Numbered from the stretch's first letter, positions 54,644-63,871 are shown. The stretch is DNA of 64,000 nt from Staphylococcus croceilyticus (GCF_002902575.1 NZ_PPRD01000061.1:1-64000), one strand, 5' to 3'. Notes: generated by a model from the letters alone, not told the origin. Numbers and translations are program-made.

Positions 54644-55183
54644 TTATTTGAATAAAGTGTCTAAATAGTCACGTTCTATTTCTAAACCGCGCACATATTC
54701 ATCAGACATGATTTCTTTACTAATTTCAATATTTTTAGAGTTAATAAATAATACTAATTTATGATTTTTTTCTTTAGAATCAAAGAATGTCATTGCACGA
54801 TGAAGTGCTTTTTCTTCTGAGAAAAGGATAAGCGTACGTCCATACACTAAATCTTCTTTACCTCTTTGATAAGAGGCTTCTAAGAAGTCATACACTTTTT
54901 CGCCATCGTTATATTCAAAACCTGAATTAATATCGCCGTGGACTTTGTCAGCAATATTAGAAAGTCTTTCCATATCAGTTGTATCTTCAGGTTTGTATTG
55001 GTCTTTGACGTACATTTTCCATTTACTAAATTCATCATCAATGCGTTCATTTAATTGTTGATCGTCACTATTATTTTTAAATTTTTCCACTAATTCTTTT
55101 AGTTCATCCAGTTCCATTAATTCATCTCTAGATATACCACTAGGTTCAAATTCTTTATAATGTTCATCTGCATGTGCTGGCAT
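54644..55183 (-). CDS. Acidic hypothetical protein, 179 aa
   Basis: Begins MPAHADEHYKEFEPSGISRD with long helical stretches (ELMELDELKELVEKFKNNSD). The C-terminal half is more mixed (VYGRTLILFSEEKALHRAMT, KLVLFINSKNIEIS). No membrane segment, no recognised family. GAGGAGGAATCACT precedes the ATG at 55183. The pentapeptide-repeat gene lies upstream on the same strand with a 104-base gap holding a small hairpin. Function unknown. Confidence 0.7.
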   Translation of the reverse strand: MPAHADEHYKEFEPSGISRDELMELDELKELVEKFKNNSDDQQLNERIDDEFSKWKMYVKDQYKPEDTTDMERLSNIADKVHGDINSGFEYNDGEKVYDFLEASYQRGKEDLVYGRTLILFSEEKALHRAMTFFDSKEKNHKLVLFINSKNIEISKEIMSDEYVRGLEIERDYLDTLFK

Positions 55184-55245
55184 AGTGATTCCTCCTCGTT
55201 TTAAATACGTAAATCTTTATTCCTTTAATTTATGTATTTAAAACA

Positions 55246-55277
55246 TTTTGAAAGGGGGCTTGCACCTATTTTCAAAA
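55246..55277 (-). terminator. Possible terminator after the pentapeptide-repeat gene
   Basis: TTTTGAAA (55246-55253) and TTTCAAAA (55270-55277) form an 8-bp stem with a GGGGGCTTGCACC loop; T-rich sequence follows on the minus strand. Confidence 0.4.
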
Positions 55278-55287
55278 AAGTAGGCTA

Positions 55288-55818
55288 TTACATATTTTCA
55301 AAAGTAACATCTTGTTTACGCAACTCATTCATTACTTTTTCAGGAATAGCGGAATTATTAATCGTTACATTGATAAATGTACAATCTTTTATTTTTACAT
55401 TGTCTAAATGGCATAAATCTAATGCGACATTCTCAAATGTTACTTTTTTAAAAACAACATCCTTAAAGGTTACATTACGTAAACTACAGTCCTTGAAGTA
55501 AGATTGTTCTATTGTCAAAGCATTGAATTGACTATCGTCAAACGTTGTGACGCTATAGTTTGATTTATTAAGTAATGTTTTGAAAAAGTTAGTATTTACA
55601 AAGATACTGCTACTAAAATCACAATTTATAAATTTAGAATTAGAAATAGTATTAATATTTTTAAAGATACCTTCGCTAAAATTACAATTTTTAAAGCGAC
55701 TTTTGTTTACTTCTAATTCGTCATACATAGCATTTCTAAAATTACTATTTGTATAATTTAATTTTTTATAATTTTCATTTGAAAATACGGATAAAGATAA
55801 ATCTGCTTTTGAAGGCAT
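55288..55818 (-). CDS. Pentapeptide-repeat-like beta-helix protein
   Basis: 176 aa. Repeating five-residue steps with an aromatic or Leu centre run through the whole chain: NYTNSNFRNAMYDEL, KSRFKNCNFSEGIFKNI, SKFINCDFSSSIFVNTNF, SYFKDCSLRNVTFKDVVF. This predicts a right-handed quadrilateral beta-helix. Members include DNA-mimicking gyrase protectors (Qnr/MfpA) and toxin-immunity proteins, but most are uncharacterised. AAAGGAGAACAAACTT precedes the ATG at 55818. Its own role is unknown. Confidence 0.82.
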   Translation of the reverse strand: MPSKADLSLSVFSNENYKKLNYTNSNFRNAMYDELEVNKSRFKNCNFSEGIFKNINTISNSKFINCDFSSSIFVNTNFFKTLLNKSNYSVTTFDDSQFNALTIEQSYFKDCSLRNVTFKDVVFKKVTFENVALDLCHLDNVKIKDCTFINVTINNSAIPEKVMNELRKQDVTFENM

Positions 55819-55971
55819 AAGTTTGTTCTCCTTTATGTCATATTAGTTGTAAAACATGCGCTCTTTGTGTGTTTATTACATTAATCGTAACACGAGTATT
55901 AATGTGAAGGATAGTTATTCATTAGAAATAGTAAATAGTCTAATTTTTTAGTTAATAAATAATTTAGCTTT

Positions 55972-56000
55972 TTGCATTAATGCTAAGGATAGCGTATAAT
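55972..56000 (+). promoter_or_regulatory. Promoter of mccAB
   Basis: TTGCAT (55972-55977), 17 bases, perfect TATAAT (55995-56000); start near 56007, leaving a 100-nt leader. No clear CymR box was recognised. Confidence 0.7.
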
Positions 56001-56106
56001 CCATAGTGGTTAAGTAAGAATTATAAATTATAAAAATTTGGAAATGAATATTTTTAAAAGAAAGTAGGTTATATTCAGGCGGTAATAAACGTACTGGATA
56101 CTCAAC

Positions 56107-57006
56107 ATGATTGCATATGATTTAATAGGACAAACACCACTAGTATTATTAGAAAGTTTTAGTGATGACAACGTTCAAATTTATGCTAAATTGGAACAAT
56201 TTAATCCTGGTGGCAGCGTAAAAGATCGCTTAGGTAAGTATTTAGTAGAAACAGCTATGAAGGAAGGACGACTTCATGAAGGCGATACTATTGTAGAGGC
56301 AACAGCAGGAAACACAGGTATTGGATTGGCAATTGCGGCTAATCGTTACAATTTAACATGTGTCATTTTCGCTCCGGAAGGCTTTTCAGAAGAGAAGATT
56401 TCAATTATGCGCGCGCTTGGTGCAGACATTAAGCGTACACCGAGAAAAAATGGGATGATTGGTGCGCAACAAGAAGCACGAGCTTATGCGGAAGATACTG
56501 GCGCTATTTATATGAACCAGTTTGAAACGGAACATAATCCCGCCGCTTATACACATACGCTAGGTAAACAACTTACAGATGCATTGCCACACATTGATTA
56601 TTTCGTGGCAGGCGCTGGTTCAGGCGGTACATTCACTGGTGTCGCACAACACATGAGACAGTTCGATGTGAAGAATGTCATTGTTGAACCTGAAGGCTCG
56701 GTGCTTAATGGTGGTGAAGCGCATGCACATGATATTGAAGGTATTGGCTCTGAGAAATGGCCTATCTTCTTAGATAAATCATTAGTGGATGACATTATTA
56801 CCGTGAGTGATAAAGCTGGCTTTGAAAATGTGAAATTGTTGGCGAAACAAGAAGGCTTACTTGTAGGAAGTTCTTCAGGCGCTGCGCTACAAGGTGCTTT
56901 AGAGATTAAAAATCAAATCGATAAAGGTGTTATTGTAACCATTTTCCCAGATGGAAGCGATCGCTATATGTCGAAAAAAATATTTGAATACAAAGGAGAT
57001 AAATAA
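56107..57006 (+). CDS. mccA: Cystathionine beta-synthase / cysteine synthase family enzyme
   Basis: 299 aa PLP enzyme of the O-acetylserine sulfhydrylase fold. The PLP-lysine is in NPGGSVKDRLGKYL, and the phosphate loop GSGGTFTGV and TAGNTGIGLAIAA follow. With mccB it forms the reverse transsulfuration pair: MccA makes cystathionine from O-acetylserine and homocysteine. The ATG at 56107 has a weak site, so another start is possible. It abuts mccB with one base between genes. Confidence 0.92.
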   Translation: MIAYDLIGQTPLVLLESFSDDNVQIYAKLEQFNPGGSVKDRLGKYLVETAMKEGRLHEGDTIVEATAGNTGIGLAIAANRYNLTCVIFAPEGFSEEKISIMRALGADIKRTPRKNGMIGAQQEARAYAEDTGAIYMNQFETEHNPAAYTHTLGKQLTDALPHIDYFVAGAGSGGTFTGVAQHMRQFDVKNVIVEPEGSVLNGGEAHAHDIEGIGSEKWPIFLDKSLVDDIITVSDKAGFENVKLLAKQEGLLVGSSSGAALQGALEIKNQIDKGVIVTIFPDGSDRYMSKKIFEYKGDK

Positions 57007-57007
57007 A

Positions 57008-58156
57008 ATGAAGAAAAAAACACAAATGATTCATGGTGGACATACGACAGATGACTATACTGGCGCGGTAACAACGCCAATTTATCAAACAAGTACGTAT
57101 TTACAAGATGATATCGGTGATTTAAGACAAGGTTATGAATATTCTCGTACTGCGAATCCTACGCGTGCTTCATTAGAAAGTTTAATTGCGAATTTAGAGA
57201 ACGGTAAATATGGTTTCGCATTTGGTTCAGGTATGGCAGCGGTCAGTGCAGTTATTATGTTATTAGATAAAGGCGATCACATTATCTTAAATTCTGATGT
57301 GTACGGTGGTACTTACCGTGCGTTAACAAAAGTATTTACACGCTTTGGTATCGATGTTGATTTCGTTGATACGACTGATATTGAAAAGGTTAAAGACTAC
57401 ATTAAACCAGAAACTAAAATGTTATATATCGAAACACCTTCAAATCCATTGTTACGTGTGACAGATATTAAACGTACTGCAGAAATTGCGAAAGAACATA
57501 ATTTAATTTCTGTCGTGGATAATACATTTATGACACCTTATTACCAAAATCCATTAGACTTTGGTATTGATATCGTGTTACATTCAGCAACTAAATATTT
57601 AGGTGGACACAGTGATGTTGTAGCTGGTTTAGTTGCTACAGCTGACGATGAGTTAGGTGAACGTTTAGCGTTTATTTCTAATTCAACTGGTGGCGTGCTT
57701 GGACCACAAGATAGCTATTTATTAATCCGTGGTATTAAAACATTAGGTTTACGTATGGATCAAATTAATCGTAACGTTGAAGCTATTGTTGAAATGTTAC
57801 AAAATCATCCATCCGTACAACAAGTCTTCCACCCAAGTATTAAAAATCACTTAAATCATGATATCCATGTAGCTCAAGCAAGTGGTCATACTGGTGTTAT
57901 CGCATTTGAAGTGAAGGATACAGAAGCTGCGAAACAATTAATTCATAAAACAACTTACTTCACATTAGCGGAAAGTCTTGGTGCCGTTGAAAGTTTAATT
58001 TCTGTACCAGCTTTAATGACACATGCGTCAATCCCAGCTGATGTACGTGCTAAAGAGGGTATTACAGATGGCTTAGTACGTTTATCTATTGGTATTGAAG
58101 ATACAGATGATTTAGTTGAAGATTTAAAACAAGCTATTGATACTTTAAACGCGTAA
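57008..58156 (+). CDS. mccB: Cystathionine gamma-lyase family enzyme
   Basis: 382 aa from ATG at 57008 (AAAGGAGATAAATAAA, lying across the end of mccA). YEYSRTANPTR binds the cofactor, VVDNTFMTPYYQ follows, and HSATKYLGGHSDVVAG contains the PLP-lysine. With MccA it yields cysteine from homocysteine. It shares ancestry with metI and metC in this window, which run the pathway the opposite way. Followed by a terminator. Confidence 0.93.
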   Translation: MKKKTQMIHGGHTTDDYTGAVTTPIYQTSTYLQDDIGDLRQGYEYSRTANPTRASLESLIANLENGKYGFAFGSGMAAVSAVIMLLDKGDHIILNSDVYGGTYRALTKVFTRFGIDVDFVDTTDIEKVKDYIKPETKMLYIETPSNPLLRVTDIKRTAEIAKEHNLISVVDNTFMTPYYQNPLDFGIDIVLHSATKYLGGHSDVVAGLVATADDELGERLAFISNSTGGVLGPQDSYLLIRGIKTLGLRMDQINRNVEAIVEMLQNHPSVQQVFHPSIKNHLNHDIHVAQASGHTGVIAFEVKDTEAAKQLIHKTTYFTLAESLGAVESLISVPALMTHASIPADVRAKEGITDGLVRLSIGIEDTDDLVEDLKQAIDTLNA

Positions 58157-58189
58157 GTAACTAAATATAGTTGATTGTATAAGAGGGAT

Positions 58190-58223
58190 AGCGGATGCTC
58201 CACTAAAGGGCATTCGCTTTTTT
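58190..58223 (+). terminator. Terminator of mccAB
   Basis: AGCGGATGC (58190-58198) pairs with GCATTCGCT (58210-58218), then TTTTT. Confidence 0.8.
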
Positions 58224-58278
58224 AGTAAATTAATATTGAAAGTTGTTGAAAAATACTATATAAGTAAATAAACACTAT

Positions 58279-58343
58279 AAAATTCAGAAATTTTAAATTT
58301 TTTAAAAAACTATATTGACGCTTAAATGAGTATCACATATAAT
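58279..58343 (+). promoter_or_regulatory. Promoter region of metNPQ with a CodY-like box
   Basis: TTGACG (58315-58320), 17 bases, TATAAT (58338-58343). AAAATTCAGAAATTT (58279-58293) matches the CodY consensus at 12 of 15 positions. No SAM riboswitch fits in the 45-nt leader. Confidence 0.6.
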
Positions 58344-58391
58344 TCAATTATTCTTATATGTTTAATCAGAGATAGATGAGGTGGAATACGA

Positions 58392-59414
58392 TTGATTGAA
58401 TTTCGAAATGTGAATAAAGTTTTTCGGAAGAAACGAGAAACAATACATGCTTTGAAAGATGTATCTTTCAAAATAAACAAAAATGACATATTTGGCGTTA
58501 TTGGTTATAGTGGCGCTGGTAAAAGTACGCTTGTTCGATTAGTGAACCAGCTTGAACATACTACAGATGGCCAAGTGATTGTAGATGGTCATGAAATTAA
58601 TACATATAGTGAAAAAGATCTTCGAAAAATAAAAAAAGATATCGGTATGATATTCCAACACTTTAATTTATTAAATTCAAAAACAGTCTTTAAAAATGTT
58701 GCAATGCCACTTATTTTGAGTCATAAAAGCAGTGCGGAAATAAAAGAAAAAGTAGAAGAAATGTTAGAGTTCGTTGGTTTAGCCGACAAAAAGAATCAAT
58801 TCCCCGATGAGCTTTCAGGTGGTCAAAAACAACGTGTAGCTATTGCGAGAGCACTCGTCACAAATCCTAAAATTTTATTGTGCGATGAAGCAACAAGCGC
58901 GTTAGACCCTGCAACTACAAGTTCAATTCTCCAACTATTAAAAAACGTAAATGAAACTTTCGGTGTCACAATTATGATGATTACTCATGAAATGAGCGTT
59001 ATTCAAAAAATTTGTAATCGTGTAGCTGTGATGGAACAAGGTAAAGTGGTAGAGCTTGGCACAGTTAAAGATGTATTTAGCCATCCTAAAACGAAGACGG
59101 CTAAGAGCTTTGTTTCAACAGTGATTAGTACTGAACCATCGAAAGCGTTACGTGACTCATTTAAACGTGAAGATAACAATTATACAGATTATCAATTGTT
59201 CTTAGATAAACAACAAATTGAACAGCCTTTAGTGAATGAACTCATTCGTCAATATCAAGTCGATGTGACGATTTTATTTTCATCTATGTCGGATATTCAA
59301 GATGAAACGGTGTGTTATTTATGGTTACGTTTTGAACATGACCAACATTTTCAACGGGATAAGGTTGAAGATTACTTCAATGCACATCACATTCAATTTG
59401 AGGAGGTGCATTAG
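58392..59414 (+). CDS. metN: Methionine ABC transporter ATPase
   Basis: 340 aa from TTG at 58392 with GAGGTGG upstream. Walker A GYSGAGKST, signature LSGGQKQR, Walker B ILLCDEATSALDP, and the C-terminal NIL domain (about 265-340) that senses methionine and inhibits uptake. First gene of metNPQ; the permease gene starts directly after its stop. Import of methionine is the salvage alternative to the met operon upstream. Confidence 0.95.
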   Translation: MIEFRNVNKVFRKKRETIHALKDVSFKINKNDIFGVIGYSGAGKSTLVRLVNQLEHTTDGQVIVDGHEINTYSEKDLRKIKKDIGMIFQHFNLLNSKTVFKNVAMPLILSHKSSAEIKEKVEEMLEFVGLADKKNQFPDELSGGQKQRVAIARALVTNPKILLCDEATSALDPATTSSILQLLKNVNETFGVTIMMITHEMSVIQKICNRVAVMEQGKVVELGTVKDVFSHPKTKTAKSFVSTVISTEPSKALRDSFKREDNNYTDYQLFLDKQQIEQPLVNELIRQYQVDVTILFSSMSDIQDETVCYLWLRFEHDQHFQRDKVEDYFNAHHIQFEEVH

Positions 59415-60074
59415 ATGTTTGGTTCAAGTATAGATTCATCTCAATTATTTCAAGCACTATACGAAACGTTATATATGGTGACGGTCGCCCTGATTATAGG
59501 GGCATTAATTGGTATTCCATTAGGTATTTTATTAGTTATTACTCGAAAAAATGGGATATGGCCAAATGTGATTTTTCATCAAATTCTTAATCCAGTTATT
59601 AATATTTTAAGATCTATTCCATTTATTATTTTACTAATCGCGATTGTACCATTTACTAAATTATTAGTAGGTACATCGATTGGGACGACCGCAGCAATTG
59701 TTCCGCTAACAGTATATGTTGCACCTTACATAGCACGTTTAGTAGAGAACTCATTATTAGAAGTAGATGACGGTATTATTGAAGCGGCAAAAGCAATGGG
59801 GGCTTCACCATTTCAAATTATTCGTCACTTCTTATTGCCTGAAGCATTAGGTTCACTCGTTTTAGCAATTACCACGGCCATTATTGGATTAATTGGTAGT
59901 ACAGCGATGGCCGGTGCTGTTGGTGGTGGGGGTATTGGTGACTTAGCTTTAGTTTATGGTTATCAACGTTTTGATACACTTGTCATCATTATTACAGTGG
60001 TAGTTTTAGTGATTATTGTTCAAATTATTCAGTCATTAGGTAACTTCATTTCTAGAGTTATTCGCAGAAATTAG
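59415..60074 (+). CDS. metP: Methionine ABC transporter permease
   Basis: 219 aa with five helices. It contains the MetI-type EAA loop (EVDDGIIEAAKAMGASPFQII) and ends PSQ-like ISRVIRRN. The ATG follows GAGGAGGTG that lies in the end of metN. Together with MetN and MetQ it makes a complete methionine importer. Confidence 0.94.
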   Translation: MFGSSIDSSQLFQALYETLYMVTVALIIGALIGIPLGILLVITRKNGIWPNVIFHQILNPVINILRSIPFIILLIAIVPFTKLLVGTSIGTTAAIVPLTVYVAPYIARLVENSLLEVDDGIIEAAKAMGASPFQIIRHFLLPEALGSLVLAITTAIIGLIGSTAMAGAVGGGGIGDLALVYGYQRFDTLVIIITVVVLVIIVQIIQSLGNFISRVIRRN

Positions 60075-60115
60075 TTATTTAAATATATATTTTTTAATTA
60101 GGGAGGCATTTTCAG

Positions 60116-60961
60116 ATGAAAAAAATTATCGGATTATTATTAGCGTCGTTAATTGTCTTAGCGGCATGTGGCGGAGGCGGCAATGATAAGAAAGTAACAA
60201 TTGGGGTTGCTTCAAATGACACTGCTGCTTGGGAAAAGGTAAAAGAATTAGCTAAAAAAGATGGTATCGATGTCGAAATCAAGCACTTCTCAGACTACAA
60301 TGTACCTAACAAAGCATTAAGTGATGGGGACATCGATATGAACGCATTCCAACATTTCGCATTCTTAAATGAATATAAAAAAGCACATAAAGATTCAAAA
60401 ATTGAAGCAATTAGTACAACTGTATTAGCACCATTAGGCATTTATTCTAAAAAAGTTAAAGATATTAAAGCTGTTAAAGACGGCGCAGAAGTCACTATTC
60501 CAAATGATGTCTCTAACCAAGCTCGCGCATTGAAATTATTAGAATCAGCTGGATTATTAAAACTTAAAGATAACTTTGGTTTAAGTGGTACAACAAAAGA
60601 TATTAAAGACAATCCAAAACATTTAAAAATTAAAGCAGTAGACGCACAACAAACTGCACGTGCATTAGATGATGTAGATATTTCAGTTATCAATAATGGG
60701 GTAGCAACTAAAGCTGGATTAGATGCTAAGAAAGATCCAATTTACTTAGAAAAATCTTCTTCAGACGCAGTAAAACCATATATCAATATTGTTGCGGTTA
60801 ACTCTAAAGACAAAGATAATAAAACAATTAAGAAAATTGTAGACTTATACCATGGTAAAGAAGCGCAAGAAGCATTGAAAAAAGATACTAAAGACGGAGA
60901 AAAAGCCGTTAATTTATCACAAAAAGAAATTAAAGAAATTGAAGATAGCTTAACTAAATAA
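60116..60961 (+). CDS. metQ: Methionine-binding lipoprotein (NlpA/MetQ family)
   Basis: 281 aa. Signal peptide with lipobox LAAC (Cys about residue 18) followed by a Gly-rich linker (GGGGNDKK). The NlpA fold is indicated by VTIGVASNDTAAWEKVKEL, FSDYNVPNKALSDGDIDMNAFQH, and NGVATKAGLD. In S. aureus the equivalent (GmpC) binds Gly-Met dipeptide; methionine or a Met-peptide is expected here. Lipid-anchored outside the membrane. Ends in a good terminator. Confidence 0.94.
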   Translation: MKKIIGLLLASLIVLAACGGGGNDKKVTIGVASNDTAAWEKVKELAKKDGIDVEIKHFSDYNVPNKALSDGDIDMNAFQHFAFLNEYKKAHKDSKIEAISTTVLAPLGIYSKKVKDIKAVKDGAEVTIPNDVSNQARALKLLESAGLLKLKDNFGLSGTTKDIKDNPKHLKIKAVDAQQTARALDDVDISVINNGVATKAGLDAKKDPIYLEKSSSDAVKPYINIVAVNSKDKDNKTIKKIVDLYHGKEAQEALKKDTKDGEKAVNLSQKEIKEIEDSLTK

Positions 60962-60977
60962 AAATTATAAAATGAGA

Positions 60978-61014
60978 AGGCCAATTAAGTATTCATATGC
61001 TTAATTGGTCTTTT
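60978..61014 (+). terminator. Terminator of metNPQ
   Basis: AGGCCAATTAAG pairs with CTTAATTGGTCTT (60978-61012), then TT. Confidence 0.85.
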
Positions 61015-61101
61015 ACATTGTTATATAAATGTAAAGTTTAAAACATATAACAATATATAAAATTTACATTTTATATATAACGCACTAAAAATTCATACAT
61101 A

Positions 61102-61118
61102 TGTAATCAAAATGAAAT
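61102..61118 (+). promoter_or_regulatory. Candidate WalR box upstream of sle1
   Basis: TGTAAT CAAAA TGAAAT matches TGTWAH-N5-TGTWAH at 11 of 12 defined positions. Sle1-type amidases are known WalKR targets. Confidence 0.5.
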
Positions 61119-61268
61119 GGAATATTATGTCAATTTGTATTAATTTAATATACGTATACTACTCGTTCGGATTAAAAATATTCACGCATTAAATATAAAA
61201 AGCTTTTAATTCAGTTTCGAAATATTAATGAATAAATAACTCACGTATGGTTAAGGAGGCACTATTTC

Positions 61269-62291
61269 ATGAATAAAAAATATCTTGCGACAGCTATTAT
61301 AGGTACAGGAGCTCTAAGCTCAACGTTCTTTGGACATCAAGCTGAAGCATCGACAACACATACAGTTCGTAGTGGGGAATCAGTATGGTCTATTTCACAT
61401 CGCTATGGTATTACAATAGCTAAACTAAAATCACTCAATGGTTTATCATCAAACTTAATTTTTCCAAACCAAGTATTAAAAGTTTCTGGTTCTGCATCTA
61501 CAAATCATTATTCAAATCAATCCTATCAAAGTGATTCAGGTAATACATATACTGTAAGAGCAGGGGATAGTTTATCATTAATTGCTAATCGTTATGGTAC
61601 AACTTATCGTCATATTATGGATTTAAATGGTCTTAATAGTTTCTTAATTTTCCCTGGGCAAAAGTTAAAAGTATCAGGTTCGGCTACAACGCATACATAT
61701 ACACACAATAACAATTCATCTTCAATTTCTACTGGATCAACAAGTACCTATACAGTACGTTATGGAGATTCATTATCATTAATTGCATCACGTTATAACA
61801 CAACGTACCAACATATTATGCAATTGAATGGTTTAAATAATTTCTTCATTTATCCAGGTCAACAATTAAAAGTGAGTGGTACAGCACCAGTGCATACGCA
61901 AACTACAAGTACTAGAAGTGTAACAACGACACAATCAAATTATTATTCTCCAACATTCAATCATAGTAATTTATATGATTGGGGACAATGTACATGGCAT
62001 GTGTTTAATCGTCGTGCAGCTATAGGTAGAGGAATTAGTACATATTGGTGGAACGCTAATAATTGGGATAATGCAGCAGCAAGAGATGGATATAGAGTTG
62101 ATTATAGTCCAGCAGTAGGTGCGATTGCACAATCAGATGCTGGTTATTATGGACACGTGGCATTTGTTGAAAGAGTAAATAGTGATGGTAGTATTTTAGT
62201 ATCAGAAATGAACTACAGCGCAAGCCCAGGAATTGCTACATATCGTACAATTCCAGCATATCAAGTACGTAATTATAAATTTATTCATTAA
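61269..62291 (+). CDS. sle1: N-acetylmuramoyl-L-alanine amidase / CHAP hydrolase with three LysM repeats
   Basis: 340 aa. Signal peptide ends near AEAS (residue 28). Three LysM modules (about 29-72, 91-135, 160-203; each starting [16 protein letters not shown] or YTVRYGDS) bind peptidoglycan, and Ser/Thr-rich linkers separate them. The CHAP domain (about 235-340) has [13 protein letters not shown] with the catalytic Cys and [10 protein letters not shown] with the His. S. aureus Sle1 and S. epidermidis Aae are of equal design. It splits daughter cells and is secreted. Confidence 0.95.
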   Translation: MNKKYLATAIIGTGALSSTFFGHQAEASTTHTVRSGESVWSISHRYGITIAKLKSLNGLSSNLIFPNQVLKVSGSASTNHYSNQSYQSDSGNTYTVRAGDSLSLIANRYGTTYRHIMDLNGLNSFLIFPGQKLKVSGSATTHTYTHNNNSSSISTGSTSTYTVRYGDSLSLIASRYNTTYQHIMQLNGLNNFFIYPGQQLKVSGTAPVHTQTTSTRSVTTTQSNYYSPTFNHSNLYDWGQCTWHVFNRRAAIGRGISTYWWNANNWDNAAARDGYRVDYSPAVGAIAQSDAGYYGHVAFVERVNSDGSILVSEMNYSASPGIATYRTIPAYQVRNYKFIH

Positions 62292-62305
62292 TATAAAAAA
62301 ATAGA

Positions 62306-62360
62306 AAGGCTAGTCATACTCCAGTTCGTTTTTGAACTTTTAGTATGGCTAGCCTTTTAT
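62306..62360. terminator. Bidirectional terminator of sle1
   Basis: AAAGGCTAG-CATACT (62307-62322) pairs with AGTATG-GCTAGCCTTT (62342-62357) around a 20-base loop. Confidence 0.88.
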
Positions 62361-62365
62361 TACTA

Positions 62366-62644
62366 TTATTGGAAGTTATAATCTTCTTTAGCTTTTCTGA
62401 AGCTTGAAGCTAAACGTGTAACATTAATAATGAATGAACCAAATGCTGTTACTTTACGGAATTTATATGGTGATCTCATTGAAACGATGAAATCAAGTAA
62501 AGTACCGAATGCACTTAATCCTAAAGATAAATAAACTAAATTTTTATTTTTAGCATTAAATTTAATACCGTTATAACCATCAACGATAAAGCCAGCTGTG
62601 CTGACTAAGCTAGATAAGCGTGCAGTTTTTGATTTTTTTGCCAT
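62366..62644 (-). CDS. Small hypothetical membrane-associated protein
   Basis: 92 aa, starting MAKKSKTARLSSLVS, then two or three moderately hydrophobic segments (TAGFIVDGYNGIKF, VYLSLGLSAFGTLLDFIVSM, AFGSFIINVTRLASSF) separated by basic loops. GGAGGGTATTATTC precedes the ATG. No family recognised. A STAR-like repeat fills its upstream region. Function unknown. Confidence 0.72.
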   Translation of the reverse strand: MAKKSKTARLSSLVSTAGFIVDGYNGIKFNAKNKNLVYLSLGLSAFGTLLDFIVSMRSPYKFRKVTAFGSFIINVTRLASSFRKAKEDYNFQ

Positions 62645-62659
62645 GAATAATACCCTCCG

Positions 62660-62885
62660 AAACGTAAGAATCTGGATAAAAGCTTTGAGGCTCTGGGAAA
62701 TCGCTTAACGGCGTCCCAAAAGCAGAATTTTCGGCAGAGAGGCCCTCAGCACAGAGATTTTCAGAAAGAAAATCTACAAGCAAAGTAAGCTGGGGTTACT
62801 GTCACGATTCGACAAAATTTGAGAAACAATTTTGCTCACCGTTCGGTTCTGCTCAAATCCTAAGCGCTTTTGTCCCGACCTTCTT
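62660..62885 (-). repeat. STAR-like intergenic repeat
   Basis: A relatively GC-rich, gene-free block. Read on the minus strand, GATTTTCTTTCTGAAAATCTCTGTGCTGAGGGCC-like sequence (about 62780-62733) parallels the staphylococcal STAR unit (hairpin with GAAATTCTCTGTGTTGGGGCCC). A further stem GACAAAATTTGA/CAATTTTGCTC (about 62811-62838) and a palindromic GGGAC-CCC segment accompany it. Homology is by eye. Confidence 0.5.
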
Positions 62886-62963
62886 TACTATTATATGTTA
62901 ACATCATACTAAATTGAGTTATTTTTTTGAAGTGTAAAGCTATAAATGGAGGAATAAATTCCT

Positions 62964-63353
62964 ATGATTAAATGTGTGTGCTTAGTTGAAGAAACAGATG
63001 ACAAAATATTATTGGTGCAAGTACGCCACAGAGAGAAGTATTACTTTCCTGGAGGCAAAATAGATGAAGGTGAAACTTTACTTGATGCGATTCAAAGAGA
63101 GGTTAGGGAAGAATTAAGTTTAGACTTAGCACAAAGTGATTTTACGTATATAGGTACAGTTGTGGGAAAAGCGTACCCACAACCAGACATGTTAACTGAA
63201 TTGAATGGCTTTAAAGTTAATGTAGACATTGATTGGGATAAGGTGACGATTGATAATGAGATTACTGATATGAAGTGGTTTGATAAGGAAGATACGTCAT
63301 TAATAGCACCTGCTGTAATTAAATGGATTGAAACATTTTCGACGAGAGAGTAG
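62964..63353 (+). CDS. NUDIX hydrolase
   Basis: 129 aa. The NUDIX box GGKIDEGETLLDAIQREVREELSL (near 33-56; shown by GGKIDEGE and REVREELS) binds Mg and cleaves a nucleoside diphosphate linked to another group. The N-terminus (MIKCVCLVEETDDKILLVQV) is a standard strand. GGAGGAATAAATTCCT precedes the ATG. A GNAT gene starts seven bases after its stop, so they are one unit. Substrate unknown. Confidence 0.9.
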   Translation: MIKCVCLVEETDDKILLVQVRHREKYYFPGGKIDEGETLLDAIQREVREELSLDLAQSDFTYIGTVVGKAYPQPDMLTELNGFKVNVDIDWDKVTIDNEITDMKWFDKEDTSLIAPAVIKWIETFSTRE

Positions 63354-63360
63354 GGACAAA

Positions 63361-63828
63361 ATGCAGATTCGACGTTTTACAAATAAAGATAATAAACAGA
63401 TTGAATCATTTGAAGTGCTCAAGGAAGATAGAAAATTTACAAGAACCCCATTACATAATATTGAATTAGCTCAAGAGGATAGTGAAAGACATCCGATAGT
63501 TATTATGCAAAATGACAAATGTGTGGCATTTTTCACCTTACATGAAGGAAGTGGCGTTGCGCCCTATAGTGATAACCTCCAAGCTATGCTTTTTCGTTCA
63601 TTTAGTGTAGATGCGAAATATAGAGGAGAAGGTATTGGTAAATCAATTATTAAAACCTTGCCTCACTTCATCGCACAGGAATTTCCAAACGTGAATGAAA
63701 TTGTACTTACAGTAAACACTGATAATCATAAAGCAATTAAATTATATGAAAGCGCAAGATACAATTATTCTGGTGACGCTTTTTTAGAAGGTAGGCCAGT
63801 TCATGTCATGAGTTATAGAATTAAATAA
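63361..63828 (+). CDS. GNAT acetyltransferase
   Basis: 155 aa from ATG at 63361 (GTAGGGACAAA). FRSFSVDAKYRGEGIGKSIIKTLP is a clear acetyl-CoA loop, and EIVLTVNTDNHKAIKLYESARYNYSG follows, the family end. It follows the NUDIX gene closely. Target unknown. A hairpin after it (63833-63871) is the terminator. Confidence 0.88.
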   Translation: MQIRRFTNKDNKQIESFEVLKEDRKFTRTPLHNIELAQEDSERHPIVIMQNDKCVAFFTLHEGSGVAPYSDNLQAMLFRSFSVDAKYRGEGIGKSIIKTLPHFIAQEFPNVNEIVLTVNTDNHKAIKLYESARYNYSGDAFLEGRPVHVMSYRIK

Positions 63829-63832
63829 AACG

Positions 63833-63871
63833 TAAGCGTCGCTACAATGATTGAAAATTGCAGGACGCTTA
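63833..63871. terminator. Terminator after the NUDIX-GNAT unit
   Basis: TAAGCGTC (63833-63840) pairs with GACGCTTA (63864-63871), between convergent genes, with TATTTTA following. Confidence 0.65.

Larger units (their letters stand above)
60962..61268. other. Intergenic region between metQ and sle1
   Basis: Holds the metQ terminator (60978-61014) and an AT-rich control region for sle1 with a candidate WalR box at 61102-61118. No gene seen. Confidence 0.55.
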
